The notes under the pieces: model-generated
The model's input: the letters and a program-made list of their open reading frames with translations, nothing else
Database searches by the model: none
What the model was told of the DNA's origin: nothing
Translations under genes and position numbers: made by a program
Source of the DNA: Acholoe squamosa
Taxonomy: Eukaryota; Annelida; Polychaeta; Phyllodocida; Polynoidae
Assembly (NCBI GenBank): GCA_949317995.1
Contig: OX439051.1
Span: forward strand, 40,737,250-40,801,249
Direction: 5' to 3'
DNA: 64,000 nucleotides
Part shown: positions 36,707 through 48,000 of the stretch, piece after piece
How positions within the stretch are numbered: the first letter of the stretch is position 1
Layout: each line of letters begins with the position of its first letter

Positions 36707-36905
36707 TGTAAAACCCCACGTTTAAGCCACACCCTGACTTTACAAGAAAGCTCTAAGCTGCAGCAAGGGTCTAAAATGGTTCCCATTACTTACTAAAGTT
36801 TAACCCTGCATATAAGCCGCCCCATCAACTCAGGAAGAGCCTGTAAGCCGCAATAGGCCCTTGAAATGGTCTATAAGCCATGGCTTAAATATGTGCGGTT
36901 TTACA
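36707..36905. mobile_element. TGTAAAACC-ended MITE of the TATAAGCC type (199 bp)
   Basis: The ends are TGTAAAACCCCACGTTTAAG and its approximate complement CTTAAATATGTGCGGTTTTACA. Internal ATAAGCCGCC motifs resemble remnants near 6770, 10250, 13150, 15780 and 56290. No transposase. The arrangement recalls pogo/Tc1-type MITEs, but the family is inferred. Confidence 0.6.
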
Positions 36906-39137
36906 GTAGGCATATGGGATTCACCCTATGGGACATGGGATCTCAGTCCCTCGCTCCTCTATCCTTACAGATTAAACATTTTAAGACAATCACTCTATCT
37001 AATGCACCCCGGAGACGGCTGCCAAATGTGTTGAGAACATTTCGGTGGCATGCTATAGGAATTAGCATTTGCAAATATGTCTAATGTCATAGTGAATTTA
37101 TTTCATGGTGAGTATTGCGGCTCTATATATGTTTAACCAAGGATCTTTTTTTCACACGACCGATCATAGCCCATCGCCCTACTAGGTCATCAAATGATAT
37201 GAAATAAAAAAAAATAGAATATGTATATTTCCCCCATTCAAACGATGCTTATTGACATTACTGACCATTTCCTAATAAATACAAAGGTACAATCGATTTG
37301 GTTACCAGATCATTTGTTTATGCCTTGTGCGATAAAACCTCAATGGTGACCAGTTCTCACGAGTACACCTTTGTCTATGTATTTAATATTATATTTCTAG
37401 ATTACCTCAGACATCAACTTCCTTGTGTGTCAGCCTTAACACCATGACCTCCTATTAAAATAGGCGGCAGAAAACTGGTGGGGGGGCAGGGGGCCAAGCC
37501 CCCCTCAACTTTGAAGTTCGGGGGGACAAGACATACTTTGGCCCCCCCTCCCCGAACTTCAAAATTGAGAGGGCCTTTTTAGAGAACAAAAGAAATTTGG
37601 GCTCAGATTGCCCTCAAATACAGCAAAGTTTTAGTACAGTTCCTAAATTTTCTCTGCCACAAGCCAAATCCATTTAGAATACAGTAATCTAGAATTAAAA
37701 CTCCAAAATGTTGTATGGCCTTCAGCCCGAAGTTGGAAATTCATATCTTCACCAAATTATCACCCCTAAATTTTTGGGCCCCGGCCCCCTCCAACTTCAC
37801 TCACGTTCAGCTGCCCCTCTTATGAGGGCCTGGAGCACTAGACACTGGAGAAACCAACCACATTGTTAGCGTCAGGTCCTGGCAGTTAGAGCATTTAGGG
37901 GCTTGGGCTATACACTACTGTGTAAATTTCGTCTGCAAGTTCCTCAATTTCTCTACTCACATTGGTCCATCTCAGCCCCGGGGTAAATATTGTTTAAGGT
38001 GTCGTTTTGGCCCTCGGACTTATCCAAGAAAACTGCTTATAGCCCGTTTCATTAATGTGGTCATTATGAAGACTCCCCTCTAGGAAAGGACCAATGGACC
38101 AAACTAAAGCTGTTAAATTTTTATAAATCAATCTGCAGGGTTTTCTTTTCGGAGGCTAATCTCATTATACTTATCTGAAAGGCCAACACTGGGAGCCATA
38201 TATGGCGCTAGGCTTTATATTTATGAGCAATTACATGTATCAAGAGCAAAATTCATAGGTAAAATCTTTCTTCAAAAACCTGGTTGTTTCAGGTCAAAAG
38301 TGCCCTAACAAGGCCCGGTAACAAGGGTACAGTTTTTTAGGTAAACTCCCCCTAACAAGGGTAAGGGTTCTCATAGGTCCAGCCGCACACCTGTGTCAGA
38401 ATAAAAGTGAGTGACCCCCGGAATAAGACAGGAAGTAGCAGTGGAAGGAGGACTAATCACGTGGGTGCCCTGGCCAATCAGATCTCTTCTATCATCAGAA
38501 AGGGGAAGAGTCTAGTGTATCACAGAGACTCTCAGTCATGGAGACTTCCTTTAATGAGGATAGAGCTTCAATGTAAGGTGCCATTTACATTACTTTGATT
38601 TGATATAAAGAGCAAACAAGAAGAGGCCCACTTGCTTAGATTTATATTGTTTTTTCCAATTTACTTTCAGAGAAATGAGTTTGAAATAGTGAAGGAATAT
38701 TCCATTGAGGTCCTTAGATCATGACAACCTTACACTGATCTCTGCTACCGTAGTGGCCCATATCAGTGCCCGGGCACTCATAGATTTCATTTCCACTGTA
38801 CCCCCGGCGCACATACAAGACAGTCGCTTATTTGAATACTGTTTTAGTGCTTAAGAATTATTTCAATACCCTCCTACCCCCGGTGCTTATTTGAGACCCC
38901 GTTGCTTAAACGGGCCATTACGGTATAGCATTATGGATTGTACCGAACTGAATTGAGAGAGAGATGGTTTCATTCATGCATTATGATATTGGTCGTGGTG
39001 CATTCAAGCACTATTGTTATACTTGAAGTGATACATTAACTTAGTGATGCCATTATTAAATTAATTGTGTCTTGTATAGAACTACTATTTTCATTCTACA
39101 ATTGGGGCACTTGATGGGGGTTCCTCTTGTCCCATGA
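36906..39137. other. Spacer with one G/C-run foldback
   Basis: At 37504-37570 a hairpin has arms TTGAAGTTCGGGG and CCCCGAACTTCAA (perfect 13 bp, extending further), set among G and C runs like the hAT-like MITEs. Around 38770-38940 there is dispersed-repeat debris. A small frame at 38407-38598 has no supporting context. No gene is assigned. Confidence 0.5.
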
Positions 39138-39330
39138 CGATTTTAAGAAATGGTCATGTCCCAAGTCGATTTTAAGAAATGACCATGTCCCTGTGTCGAT
39201 TTTAAGAAATTAATGGTCATGTCCCTGTGTCAATTGTAAGAAATTGCCATGTCCCTGCGTCGATTTTAATGAATTGGCCATGTCTCATCTCTCTAAGCCA
39301 AAACATACTCATGTCGATTTTAGGGGTCTT
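39138..39330. repeat. ~30-bp minisatellite
   Basis: Five to six units built on GATTTTAAGAAATGGTCATG followed by TCCCTGTGTC. Single, inverted copies of a similar motif lie near 14670-14770 and 21120-21200. Confidence 0.8.
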
Positions 39331-39722
39331 GAGCCATACAATTCACCATAGCGGTTCTGTATATGAATTCTGTCTAGCAATCGTACCCAGGAAGGCTACA
39401 CTTGACACACATCCTAGTGCATGTGTAGGTATTCTACAACCTCTGCAGTTATTGGCTCCTTCCGCTACTTGACTTCCTGCATGGTAAAGGACCCCAGATG
39501 ATACAGGCGCACATCTAATTTGTAAACATCCCACATAACATGTGTGGTAATTGTTATTACTAACCTCTCTATAACCCATGGATGCTTCCACAGTGATAAA
39601 TACAGTCATAAACCAACAGACACCAGAATGAGAGGGTATTTATGGCACTTTCCTTTTTCTTTTTTCCTTTTTTTTTGTGGGAGGGCCAATTTGAAAATAG
39701 CAAGATGCTGCACTGCAATGGC
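39331..39722. other. Spacer before the LINE 3' end
   Basis: No gene or repeat recognised. A T-rich tract lies at 39654-39676. Confidence 0.5.
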
Positions 39723-39915
39723 GATGTTGTTGTTGTTGAAGAATTTTATTGACCGAAAGTACACACATACAATTGTGCTATTTTCATTAAGGTCAAAAAT
39801 AATATTCACAATACACCATCATAATCAATATAATAAATATGAGTAGAGACATTAAGCTTATCACAAACCAATAGGTCAATAAGGACAGGTAACCATCAAA
39901 CCATCACCCATGCTA

Positions 39916-40256
39916 ATTTACAATCTCTAGGATCATAGCTGACAACATCCATCTAGTTGTTAATAGCCCATTACAGTACATACATATGCATTTATGAATC
40001 AGTTCTTGGTACAATCATTTTAAATTACACTTTTGATTTAGTGATCTTTCCATGAAGATAGAATCACCATCCATTTTGTAATGCATATTATTTACAATCA
40101 CTGGGATCATAGCTGACAACGCCCATCAAGTTGTTATTAGCCCATTACATTACATGCGTATACGTTTGTTAATCAGTTCTTAATACATTCATCTTAAATT
40201 ACACTTGCAGATGAAATCACCATCCTTGGTTTCATTTTGTAATGCATAGTATTTCT
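39916..40256 (-). repeat. Tandem duplication in the LINE 3' UTR
   Basis: Two head-to-tail copies of about 174 bp (39916-40089 and 40090-40256) share ATTTACAATCWCTRGGATCA, TAGCTGACAACRYCCATC, AGCCCATTACA and CACCATCC. They are diverged, so the duplication is old or inherited from the source element. Confidence 0.8.
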
Positions 40257-40380
40257 ATTGATTGATGTATAGCCAGCCATGACACTCAATGTTGCCAACA
40301 GTTATATGCAAAGAAGTCACGTCTTATTACATTTAATAGCTACAACAGCAATTTCATTTCAGTTATCATAACATTACACA

Positions 40381-41556
40381 TTACTTAATTGTAATTCTGA
40401 ATTTACTTATATCAAGTGACTGCTGCTGAGTAGCACACAGGGCCATCCACAGTTGATTGCCTCGGTACAGTGTACTATTTCTAAACAGTGCACTCCGTGG
40501 CATGTCAACCAGAAGACGGACCTTATTATTTCCACGTAGAAGCCTTGGTGGCTGGGTTACATTCCTAGCATCACAAGAAAGTCGGTATATGAGACATAGC
40601 AAATGCTCTTTTCTCCTCAGCAGAAGTTTTTTACAACCACACACCTCATAGAGTACATCTCTACTAATATCTCGAGGATCTCTTATTTGCATGCATGTCC
40701 TCAGGCAGTGATTTTGGATGGTCTGTAGGCTCTTAATGCCACCCACCAGGGATCCATCAACAACGATGTCGCCATAATCTAGTTTTGGTAACACCATTTG
40801 TTTGTAAAGCCGCAGTGACAGTGCCTTGTCCATAAATTTACGTAGGTTTCTGAGATGTTTCAACCTGCCACGTGCTGATGTCATTGCCTTTTCACAGTGG
40901 CCAGTGAAGCTGAGGTACTTGTCAATAATGACTCCTAGGTAATTAAAGGACTCAACCTTCTCCAATACACTATTACACAGGGTAACGTTACACCTAGTCA
41001 GATCTGGGATAGCTCGATCTGAGTACACCCATAACACTTTAGTTTTTTCGGCATTCACCGTTAGTTTAAAGGTGTTACACCAGCGAGTGATCCTATCTAG
41101 ATCATCTTGTTGTCTTGTGCTAATGTCATGTTGATCAATACCATAAGTGACAATTGCTAAATCATTGGCATACATGTAGTATTCTGAGTTATGTATAACC
41201 CTGGTTATACTATTAATGGATGCCAAGAAAAGGAGGGGGCCGAGCACTGAGCCCTGCGGAACTCCGCACCCTATTACCTTCACTCCAGAGAGTTGGCCAT
41301 TCGCCAAGGTGGTTTGGGTTTGTCCACTCAAGTAGCTTTCTACCCACCTACGTGTTGAGTTTGTACATCCTAATTTTCCTAGAATTAGCAATAACAGGGT
41401 GTGGTCTACCGTATCAAATGCCTTACGTAGATCAAGGAATACAACTGATGCAATTTCAGTTCTATTTCTGACATTGTAGAGGCATTGAGTCAGGCCATAT
41501 ACCGCATCAGTGGTCAACCGCCCCGACATAAAGCCAAATTGCCTATCACTTAATAG
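40381..41556 (-). pseudogene. LINE reverse transcriptase, C-terminal part, catalytic site altered
   Basis: The minus-strand frame carries RT motifs from LSDRQFGF through FLDLRKAFDTVDH (motif A), GVPQGSVLGPLLF (motif B) and the C-terminal region ending at TAA 40381-40383. The catalytic loop reads YAND instead of YADD: the Asn codon is at 41164-41166 and one G-to-A change in a CpG context explains it. The apparent start beyond 41556 is inside the LTR and is not part of the LINE. This part alone cannot be functional. See 54437-55704 for the upstream part. Confidence 0.85.
41553..41556. repeat. Left target-site duplication of the gypsy element
   Basis: ATAG precedes the left LTR and is repeated at 54433-54436 after the right LTR. 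Removing the element and one copy leaves the LINE reading frame continuous. Confidence 0.85.
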
Positions 41557-41921
41557 TGTAGGGGCCGGTATCGTCGTATATATATTAGTGCCGTTCATCC
41601 GAGAGACGTGTTCGTGTGGTGCCTGTTCCTTCTATGCCAGCTAGGTGTCGCTTTGTGATACCCCGTTGGTACAAGAGGGGGCGGCACCATGCCTCGCGTC
41701 CAGCTCCTACTAAGGAGCCGGACGAGCGGCAGAAGGTGACTGGATCTAGTCCAGTCCAGACGCGCAGTTTAACCTGTAGACTAGAGTGCAATAAAGTCCT
41801 ACCCGAGAGGTAGGGGTTTCTGGGGCTTTGCCCAACCCGAACTACTCGTGTTGTGTTGGTATTTCTAGTGGTAAGCGAGCCAAAGAGCCACCCAACATAT
41901 AAGTCAATACGAACCATTACA
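41557..41921 (+). repeat. Left LTR of the gypsy element
   Basis: This 365-bp LTR runs TGTAGGGG to CATTACA. TATATATATT at 41577-41586 is the only TATA-like site and is only 20 bp from the edge, so U3 would be very short. AATAAA lies at 41790-41795. A hairpin GCTCCT-ACTA-AGGAGC lies near 41703-41718. A possible splice donor (GTAAGC) starts at 41871. I see no difference from 54068-54432. Frames within it occur in both copies and are not genes. Confidence 0.95.
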
Positions 41922-41940
41922 CTGGTGCCGTGACCAGTTG
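41922..41940 (+). promoter_or_regulatory. Primer-binding-site candidate
   Basis: Directly after the LTR, TGGTGCCGTGACCAGTTG (41923-41940) starts with TGG, the complement of a tRNA CCA end. The matching tRNA is not identified. CTGGT and ACCAG within it are complementary, so a small hairpin is an alternative. Confidence 0.55.
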
Positions 41941-42084
41941 GTTCGGGGATGGTGCGCGGCCACATTGGCCGAAAGCCTCGGGAAACCCGAAGCGGATCCC
42001 CCCAGCCCTGGGCTAGAGGGATTCGAAGAGGATGACTTTGCATCCCAGCATCTGTTGTTAGACTGGAAACCCAGTCAACAACAA

Positions 42085-42408
42085 ATGTATAATTCAGCAG
42101 GTGTTCGAACTGTTTTTTCGACACCTGGTCTGATGGACGGTGCCACGGGTGATGGTATCGTAAACTTGTATCCGGGTACACCCCAAATGGGAGTACCGGA
42201 TACGGGATTGTTCAAGGGAATAATAAAACCCCCAACTTTAGACCTGAGTGATTGGTCCCAAGCTATGACTAGCAGACGCCAGCTGTGTCCTATTGTACCA
42301 GCAGGCTCGGCTAGTAACTTGGGTATGCCAGTGGCACCAAACCCTGGAAAACGTACTGCGACCCCCCCAGAAGCAGTACCAGATGGTGCAAACGAGGTAC
42401 CCCCATAA
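42085..42408 (+). CDS. Leader ORF (ORF0) directly upstream of gag, same frame
   Basis: The frame is open from about 41938; its first ATG is at 42085, giving 107 residues, and it ends TAA at 42406-42408. The gag ATG follows with no gap and in the same frame (TAAATG). The peptide is Pro/Gly/Ser-rich with no recognised domain. It could be a separate leader peptide with reinitiation at gag, or an N-terminal extension of Gag made when the TAA is read through. A nonsense change in a once longer gag is also possible. Confidence 0.5.
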   Translation: MYNSAGVRTVFSTPGLMDGATGDGIVNLYPGTPQMGVPDTGLFKGIIKPPTLDLSDWSQAMTSRRQLCPIVPAGSASNLGMPVAPNPGKRTATPPEAVPDGANEVPP

Positions 42409-45024
42409 ATGACATCGTCGGACCATGACAGCGACGATGGCAAAGCCATAAGGGACGCAAAAGTCCCAGGCGTGAATGCGAAGAATAAGCCTAGGGGTAC
42501 TGAACCGAAAAGCTCGGAAAGGCATCACCTAGGCCGATCGCTAGACGAAGGCTTGTCTGACTCCATGTTTAATCCTGGAGGCAGTCGCAAGTCTATATAC
42601 GGACGTCGGATGGGCCCCGGGTATAAAACTACCCCGGCCTATTTGAAAGCCAAAGAACAGGTAGAGTTACAAGCTAAGCGGCAACATGAACAATTCATGG
42701 CGGCCCAATTAAAAATAGAAGAGGAAACTAAGTCTCGGATCGGAAAATTACGTTCCGATGAGCAGGAGGCGATTCTAAAAGAATCTGACCTAAAGTATCG
42801 TCTAACTTCGGCAACCCATCGTTTGGAAAGGAAGGAGAGAGACGAACGCGAGAAAGAGAAAAGATTGGCCGAGTTGGAACTCGAAGAAGCCAATAGACTT
42901 AGAGCAATCGATAAGGCTAGAGCCGAAGAAGTTGCTAAGGCCCGGGATGTAAACAGATTACAATCCGAGTTGCATGCTATGGAGGAGAAGCTAAAGAAAC
43001 TTCAACTCCGAAAGGCGGAGACAGAGGCCAAAATGGTCTCGGAACAAGCCGAGATAAGGAAGGAGACCAATGAGTATCAAAGGTCTCAGAAAGAAAAAGG
43101 TGAAAAGTACCGCTTACTAAAGGATACTTTTAAGCGAGAGGCTGTAGCCGCTCAGGAAGAACGAAACCGAGCTGTGTCGGAAAATGAAAAGATTCGATCC
43201 GAAATCTTAGCAGAAAACGCACAGCTGAGGGAGGAACAGCGAAACCTGACCACAGATCTAGCTACCCTCACAATAAATAAGTCTGCCATGGAGAGTTATT
43301 TACAGGAGCAGGAGCAAGCGAATGCCCCTCCGGCGAGTAAGGACACAAACCTGAACTCGACTTTCGTTAAACAGGGCGACCCAGTCTCCTGTTCTACGCC
43401 GAAGCATCCGCCGTATAATCCTTTTGTCAATGATAATGCGACGCGGAATGTAGATCAAGGGGGAGTTTACATCAGAACCCAAGATAAACATGGCCGAACT
43501 AGTAGAGTCCGGATAAGTGAAGTCCCCATAGTCCACAATTTGGACCCGGACTATGTACCACGGGAGGCCTCTGACAGTAGTGCAGAGACTAACGGATTCC
43601 ACATACATGTGGATCCGAGTGACAGTGTGGGGTTGGGAGCTGGTAATGACAGCAACCAACCCAATCCATCAAACGATGGCAGTCATCCGACGGGTAACCA
43701 GCCTTTAAGCGGCGGTTATCAAAGCGCACAAGGAGGGGGCGGTACCCCGGGTACCACAGGCTACAGTGGTACCTCGGGTCCCAGCCCTAACCAGGGTGGC
43801 GCGGGTTATACGAACCACAGTGTGCCACAGTGGACGTATACGCAGCCACCACCACCACCTCCACCGGGCAATACGAGCTTCGGTGGTATAGGGGGCAACC
43901 GAACCTTGAATGAAACAAAGGCGGTTGAATGGAGCAAACAGCAATGCACTAGATTGATGTATGCTCATAATTCTGCCCGAAGGGTAGCCGTTATTCCAAA
44001 AGAATATGACGGTACTCGACCTTGGAAAGAGTGGTTTGAAGACTTCATCGATGTGATGAATTGCAATGGGTGGACCCCATACAAGGCCAAGCCACATCTG
44101 GTAAGATGTTTGAAGGGCGGCCCGGGTCGCATGGCTGTAGAGCAATGGCGGACCTGGTATGGTCTCGTTGGAAGTTTTGAGCAGTTGGTAGAATCTGCTA
44201 GTGGACTGTTATGCAACATGGTCAAGGAGGACCCGATGGTCCGTTTCAAGAAACGTACACAGAAGCCTAACGAAGCTTTCCGAGCATATGGTATGGAGCT
44301 CCATGCCCTGCTAAGCAAGGCCAGACCCGGTACTGAAAACCAGGACTGGTATATGGACGATTTGATCACACAATTCGTCAAGGGTCTGAGAGACCGAGAT
44401 GAGCAGATTGCTGCCAGGGATGCCTGGAAAGAAGGCGTAACGCTTCACGACATATTTAATGGTATAGATATGGCCGTGAAGAAGCGAACGATGTTAGCCG
44501 GAGACATACCGAATGCCAGCAGCTCGGCTCCCCTGGTGTCAGTAGTCCAGCAGTCTGGGGCGCAAGTCCCCTCAGACGATTTCGAATTGATTGAAATCGA
44601 ACAGGAGGACGGAACCTTCTGTTCGGTTCAATTAAGGAAGAATACTACGGGTAGGAAGTATATTCCAAGGAAAGCTCTCAATAAGCCAAGGGACTCTAGA
44701 CCACCACCCGAGGTCAAGAGTGACCCGAAGGCCAGTGAGAAGGCATCCAAACCTTTCGTAAGCGCCGATAAAGTGAAGGGTCAGTCCCCGGACATGACCA
44801 AACTTATGGAGGACATGTGTAAGAAAATTACAGATGCCATCCAAGCCAGTCGGCAGAGACCCCGAGTGGATCGCCGAACTGTAAAGTGTTTCAGGTGCCA
44901 GCGCATGGGACACTATTCATCTGAGTGTACCGCTGCTAAACCGGTAATGGCTGCCTTCTATGAAGCCGAAGACAATGGCGAAGGAAGGGAGAACACTACG
45001 GATTCCACTGACGTGGAAAACTAG
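42409..45024 (+). CDS. gag: Gag polyprotein
   Basis: This 871-residue protein would form the particle and bind RNA. Residues about 75-300 are a long charged coiled coil (repeated EEKLKKLQ and EREKEKRLAELE patterns). About 310-510 is a Gly/Pro/Ser-rich linker ending in PPPPPPP. About 524-690 matches the retrotransposon Gag capsid fold (YDGTRPWKEWFEDF, PHLVRCLKGGP, then FRAYGMELHALL). A CCHC zinc knuckle has C827, C830, H835 and C840 (CX2CX4HX4C). The stop TAG at 45022-45024 immediately follows a GGAAAAC slip site. The length and the large N-terminal coiled coil are unusual for Ty3/gypsy Gag. Confidence 0.9.
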   Translation: MTSSDHDSDDGKAIRDAKVPGVNAKNKPRGTEPKSSERHHLGRSLDEGLSDSMFNPGGSRKSIYGRRMGPGYKTTPAYLKAKEQVELQAKRQHEQFMAAQLKIEEETKSRIGKLRSDEQEAILKESDLKYRLTSATHRLERKERDEREKEKRLAELELEEANRLRAIDKARAEEVAKARDVNRLQSELHAMEEKLKKLQLRKAETEAKMVSEQAEIRKETNEYQRSQKEKGEKYRLLKDTFKREAVAAQEERNRAVSENEKIRSEILAENAQLREEQRNLTTDLATLTINKSAMESYLQEQEQANAPPASKDTNLNSTFVKQGDPVSCSTPKHPPYNPFVNDNATRNVDQGGVYIRTQDKHGRTSRVRISEVPIVHNLDPDYVPREASDSSAETNGFHIHVDPSDSVGLGAGNDSNQPNPSNDGSHPTGNQPLSGGYQSAQGGGGTPGTTGYSGTSGPSPNQGGAGYTNHSVPQWTYTQPPPPPPPGNTSFGGIGGNRTLNETKAVEWSKQQCTRLMYAHNSARRVAVIPKEYDGTRPWKEWFEDFIDVMNCNGWTPYKAKPHLVRCLKGGPGRMAVEQWRTWYGLVGSFEQLVESASGLLCNMVKEDPMVRFKKRTQKPNEAFRAYGMELHALLSKARPGTENQDWYMDDLITQFVKGLRDRDEQIAARDAWKEGVTLHDIFNGIDMAVKKRTMLAGDIPNASSSAPLVSVVQQSGAQVPSDDFELIEIEQEDGTFCSVQLRKNTTGRKYIPRKALNKPRDSRPPPEVKSDPKASEKASKPFVSADKVKGQSPDMTKLMEDMCKKITDAIQASRQRPRVDRRTVKCFRCQRMGHYSSECTAAKPVMAAFYEAEDNGEGRENTTDSTDVEN

Positions 45025-48000
45025 TGGGGGTTGTACCAACGGCATCTGATACGACCCCAAGGAAGAACGAATGCCAAAATGCTACCGGGGGTGACCCGGT
45101 GGAAGATTTCGAATCAATTACACCTGGAGGCCGGGTGGCCGGGGGTGCGCACCCCTGCACCTTGGCCGGGGCCGGGGACCCTAGTGTTTGTATGTATGAG
45201 AGTAAATATATGGAGGCGAGTGGCCACACTAGGGGAGAGGAAGGATGGATCAAAGAGTTGATCCGAGTGTGTGGGACACGCCTTCCCCCAAGTCATCCGT
45301 GTCTGGAATTCCTGAGAGGACTCGGATTGAATCTTGGTGATTCGGGAGACTTTCGCCAGTTTACCAGTAACCCCTCACCCTTAGGGGGGAGACGGTGGTA
45401 TGTACCCATATCTGTGGAAGGCCGTGTAGGAGAATTCTTGGTGGATACCGGAGCTAGCCACTCCTGTGTGTCCAAAAGGTTTTTCGACTCGGTGGCCAGC
45501 AGCCATGAGAACCTCAAAACGGGGGTAAATGCTTGCACGGCCGACGGAAGCAGCATGCGTACATTTGGTAGGACGTTTATGCCTATCCGTATAGGAGGCA
45601 AAGAATTTGTTCTTTCACCAACTATAGCAGAGGTTAGTGATGACGGAATCCTCGGACTGGATTTTGCAAGCTTATACGGGGCCGTCTTGGACCCGAGGGA
45701 CGGTATGATGAGTATACGGAACCCGTATGGCTTGCATGTCCAATGCGTATTGAGACAGGTGTCTTCGGTCGCATCAGTGATACATACGGTGAAGATCCCA
45801 CCGGGTACCACTTGCGATGTCCTTTGTGGCGGGTCCATGGCTCAAAGGGATGAAACTGGAGTCTATGAACCCGATACGGTGTACTTGTCGAGCGTCGGGT
45901 TAGACTCAGTGGATACATTAGTGGCTAATGCAGCTTGGACTGTATTACCCATGACTAACCGAAGTGGTTCAGTAGTCTATTTGAGGCGAGGCGACTGTAT
46001 TGGGAGGATGAGCTCGGTAGAACATGTCGCCGAGGCCAAATTCAATAAACCACTGAACCCTGTTAGTAAGCATCCTTTGGATGAAGAATTCCAAAAGCTG
46101 ATTGATCAGTCTGATTTAGAAAATACGGAGGATAAGGATTGCCTGGCGAAACTCCTACAGAAGTACGAGAGTGCTTTCGGTAGGGAGGGAGGACCGGTGG
46201 GTAGATCCGATAAGGTGTTGCACACCATAGTTGTGGGCAACGAGAAACCTTTTAAAATTCCGTATCATAGACTTCCTCTAAAGAAGAAGTTAATTTGCGA
46301 AGAGGAAATACAAAAACAGTTAGACCTAGGGGTAATCGTGCCCAGCTCGAGTCCCTGGTCCAGTCCTGTTTGTATGACCACTAAGAAAGACGGTACAATC
46401 CGCTTTTGTGTCGACTACCGGAAACTGAATGGTATAACAAAGAAGAACTCGTATCCTTTACCAAGGATAGACGAGACTTTAGATAGCTTGGGCGGAAACC
46501 AATGGTTCTGTACCTTGGATTTACAGTCCGGGTATTGGCAAATACCGATGCACCCCGATGACAAGGAGAAGACAGCATTCTCCAGTCATATGGGGCTATT
46601 CGAGTATAATGTCTTACCCTTCGGATTGTGTAACGCCCCCGCTACATTCGAGGCTATGATGGAATCCTTACTGAGTGATCTTTTGTGGAAGAAATGCCTG
46701 GTTTACTTGGATGATGTGGTCGTGTTCGGCAAGTCGTTCAAGCAATGCCTGGCGAATCTGCAATTAGTCCTCAACCGGATACTATCAAACGGTCTTAAAC
46801 TTAAACCCAAGAAGTGTAATTTGTTTAAGAAAACCATTACATACTTGGGAAGGATCATTACTCCTAACGGGGTGAGTGCGGATCCGGAAAAATTGGAAGC
46901 TGTAGAAAATTGGGAAAGACCTACGAGTGCTAAGGAGGTGAGATCATTTTTAGGATTCTGTTCCTATTATCGTGATTTCATACCAAATTACTCTCGTGTG
47001 AGCTTCCCCATGCAGTGTTTAGCTCACTGGACTCCGGGTAGGGCACGGGACCCCTTCCCATGGACCAGCGAGCAAGAAGAATCTTTTAATAAAATAAAAG
47101 ATTTGTTTAGGAATACACCCGTGTTGAAATATCCCACTCCCGAGGGACATTTCATCTTAGACACCGATGCGAGCAATGATGCAATTGGGGCAGCTCTCTC
47201 TCAGGTCCAAGGGGGAGTCGAAGTGCCAATAGCATTTGCTAGCAACACGTTAAGCAAGACACAGCGAAATTATTGTACCACCAAGCGAGAACTCCTCGCT
47301 GTGGTGGTGTATACGAAGAAGTTCAAGCATTTCCTTTGGGGAAGTGACTTTACCTTAAGAACCGACCATTCGTCTCTTAGGTGGCTCCTTAATTTTAAGG
47401 ACGCCGAGGGGATGATAGGACGATGGTTAGCTCACCTATCCGAATTCGGATTAGAGCATAAGCAAATAGAGCACCGACCCGGTACTAAACATATCAATGC
47501 GGATGCCCTGTCGAGACGACCCATCCGAAGGTGCCAAAATGCCACTTGTGATGACTGCGGGGCCCACAATGCTGTGGTAGCCGGGTTGGTATTTAATCAT
47601 ACCACCCCCCGTATCCCCTGGGAGGAGGCTGTGTGTAGCTATCTTGATTGGTCCCCGGAGACCATCAAGAAGTTCCAACAGTCGGATCCCACCACTGCGC
47701 GCATAATGGAATACCTACGGTCAGGTATTAAACCGGCAAGGCCGCTAGTATCCCTAGAAGATAGGGAGGCGAGGCGGTTGCTAGCCCAATGGACCGAGCT
47801 AGAGATCCGAGACGGCATACTGTGCAGGTGGAAGACAACTCCCACCAATGGTAGGCTGTTGCAAATAGTGATACCCACCCCGATGAGGAGGGATATCATG
47901 TATTATTGCCATGGCCACCAAACAAGTGGCCATTTCGGTAAGAAAAGGTCAATAGAGCGCCTACAAAGGCGTTACTACTGGCCCGGTATGAGAGGCGACC

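Larger units (their letters stand above)
39723..41556 (-). mobile_element. LINE, 3' half (downstream of the gypsy insertion)
   Basis: Read on the minus strand, this is the C-terminal part of the LINE reverse transcriptase followed by about 650 bp of 3' UTR. The UTR ends with AATAAA (39745-39750 complement) and a short CAA tail (39725-39738 complement). The 5' half resumes at 54437 across the gypsy element. APE-type endonuclease plus RT of this form belongs to the CR1/L2/Jockey group; the exact clade is not resolved. Confidence 0.85.

Noticed and set aside
38407-38598. Short ORF near ETS-, E-box- and CCAAT-like motifs (CAGGAAGT, CACGTG, CCAAT)
   Set aside because: Each motif is short and expected by chance; no conservation, splice or product evidence.
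41557-42181. Minus-strand ORFs through the left LTR, including the apparent N-terminus of the LINE RT
   Set aside because: LTR sequence on the opposite strand; the first residues of that frame before 41556 come from the LTR and the rest is shadow.
42085-42449. Minus-strand ORFs opposite ORF0 and gag
   Set aside because: Shadow frames with no recognisable domain.
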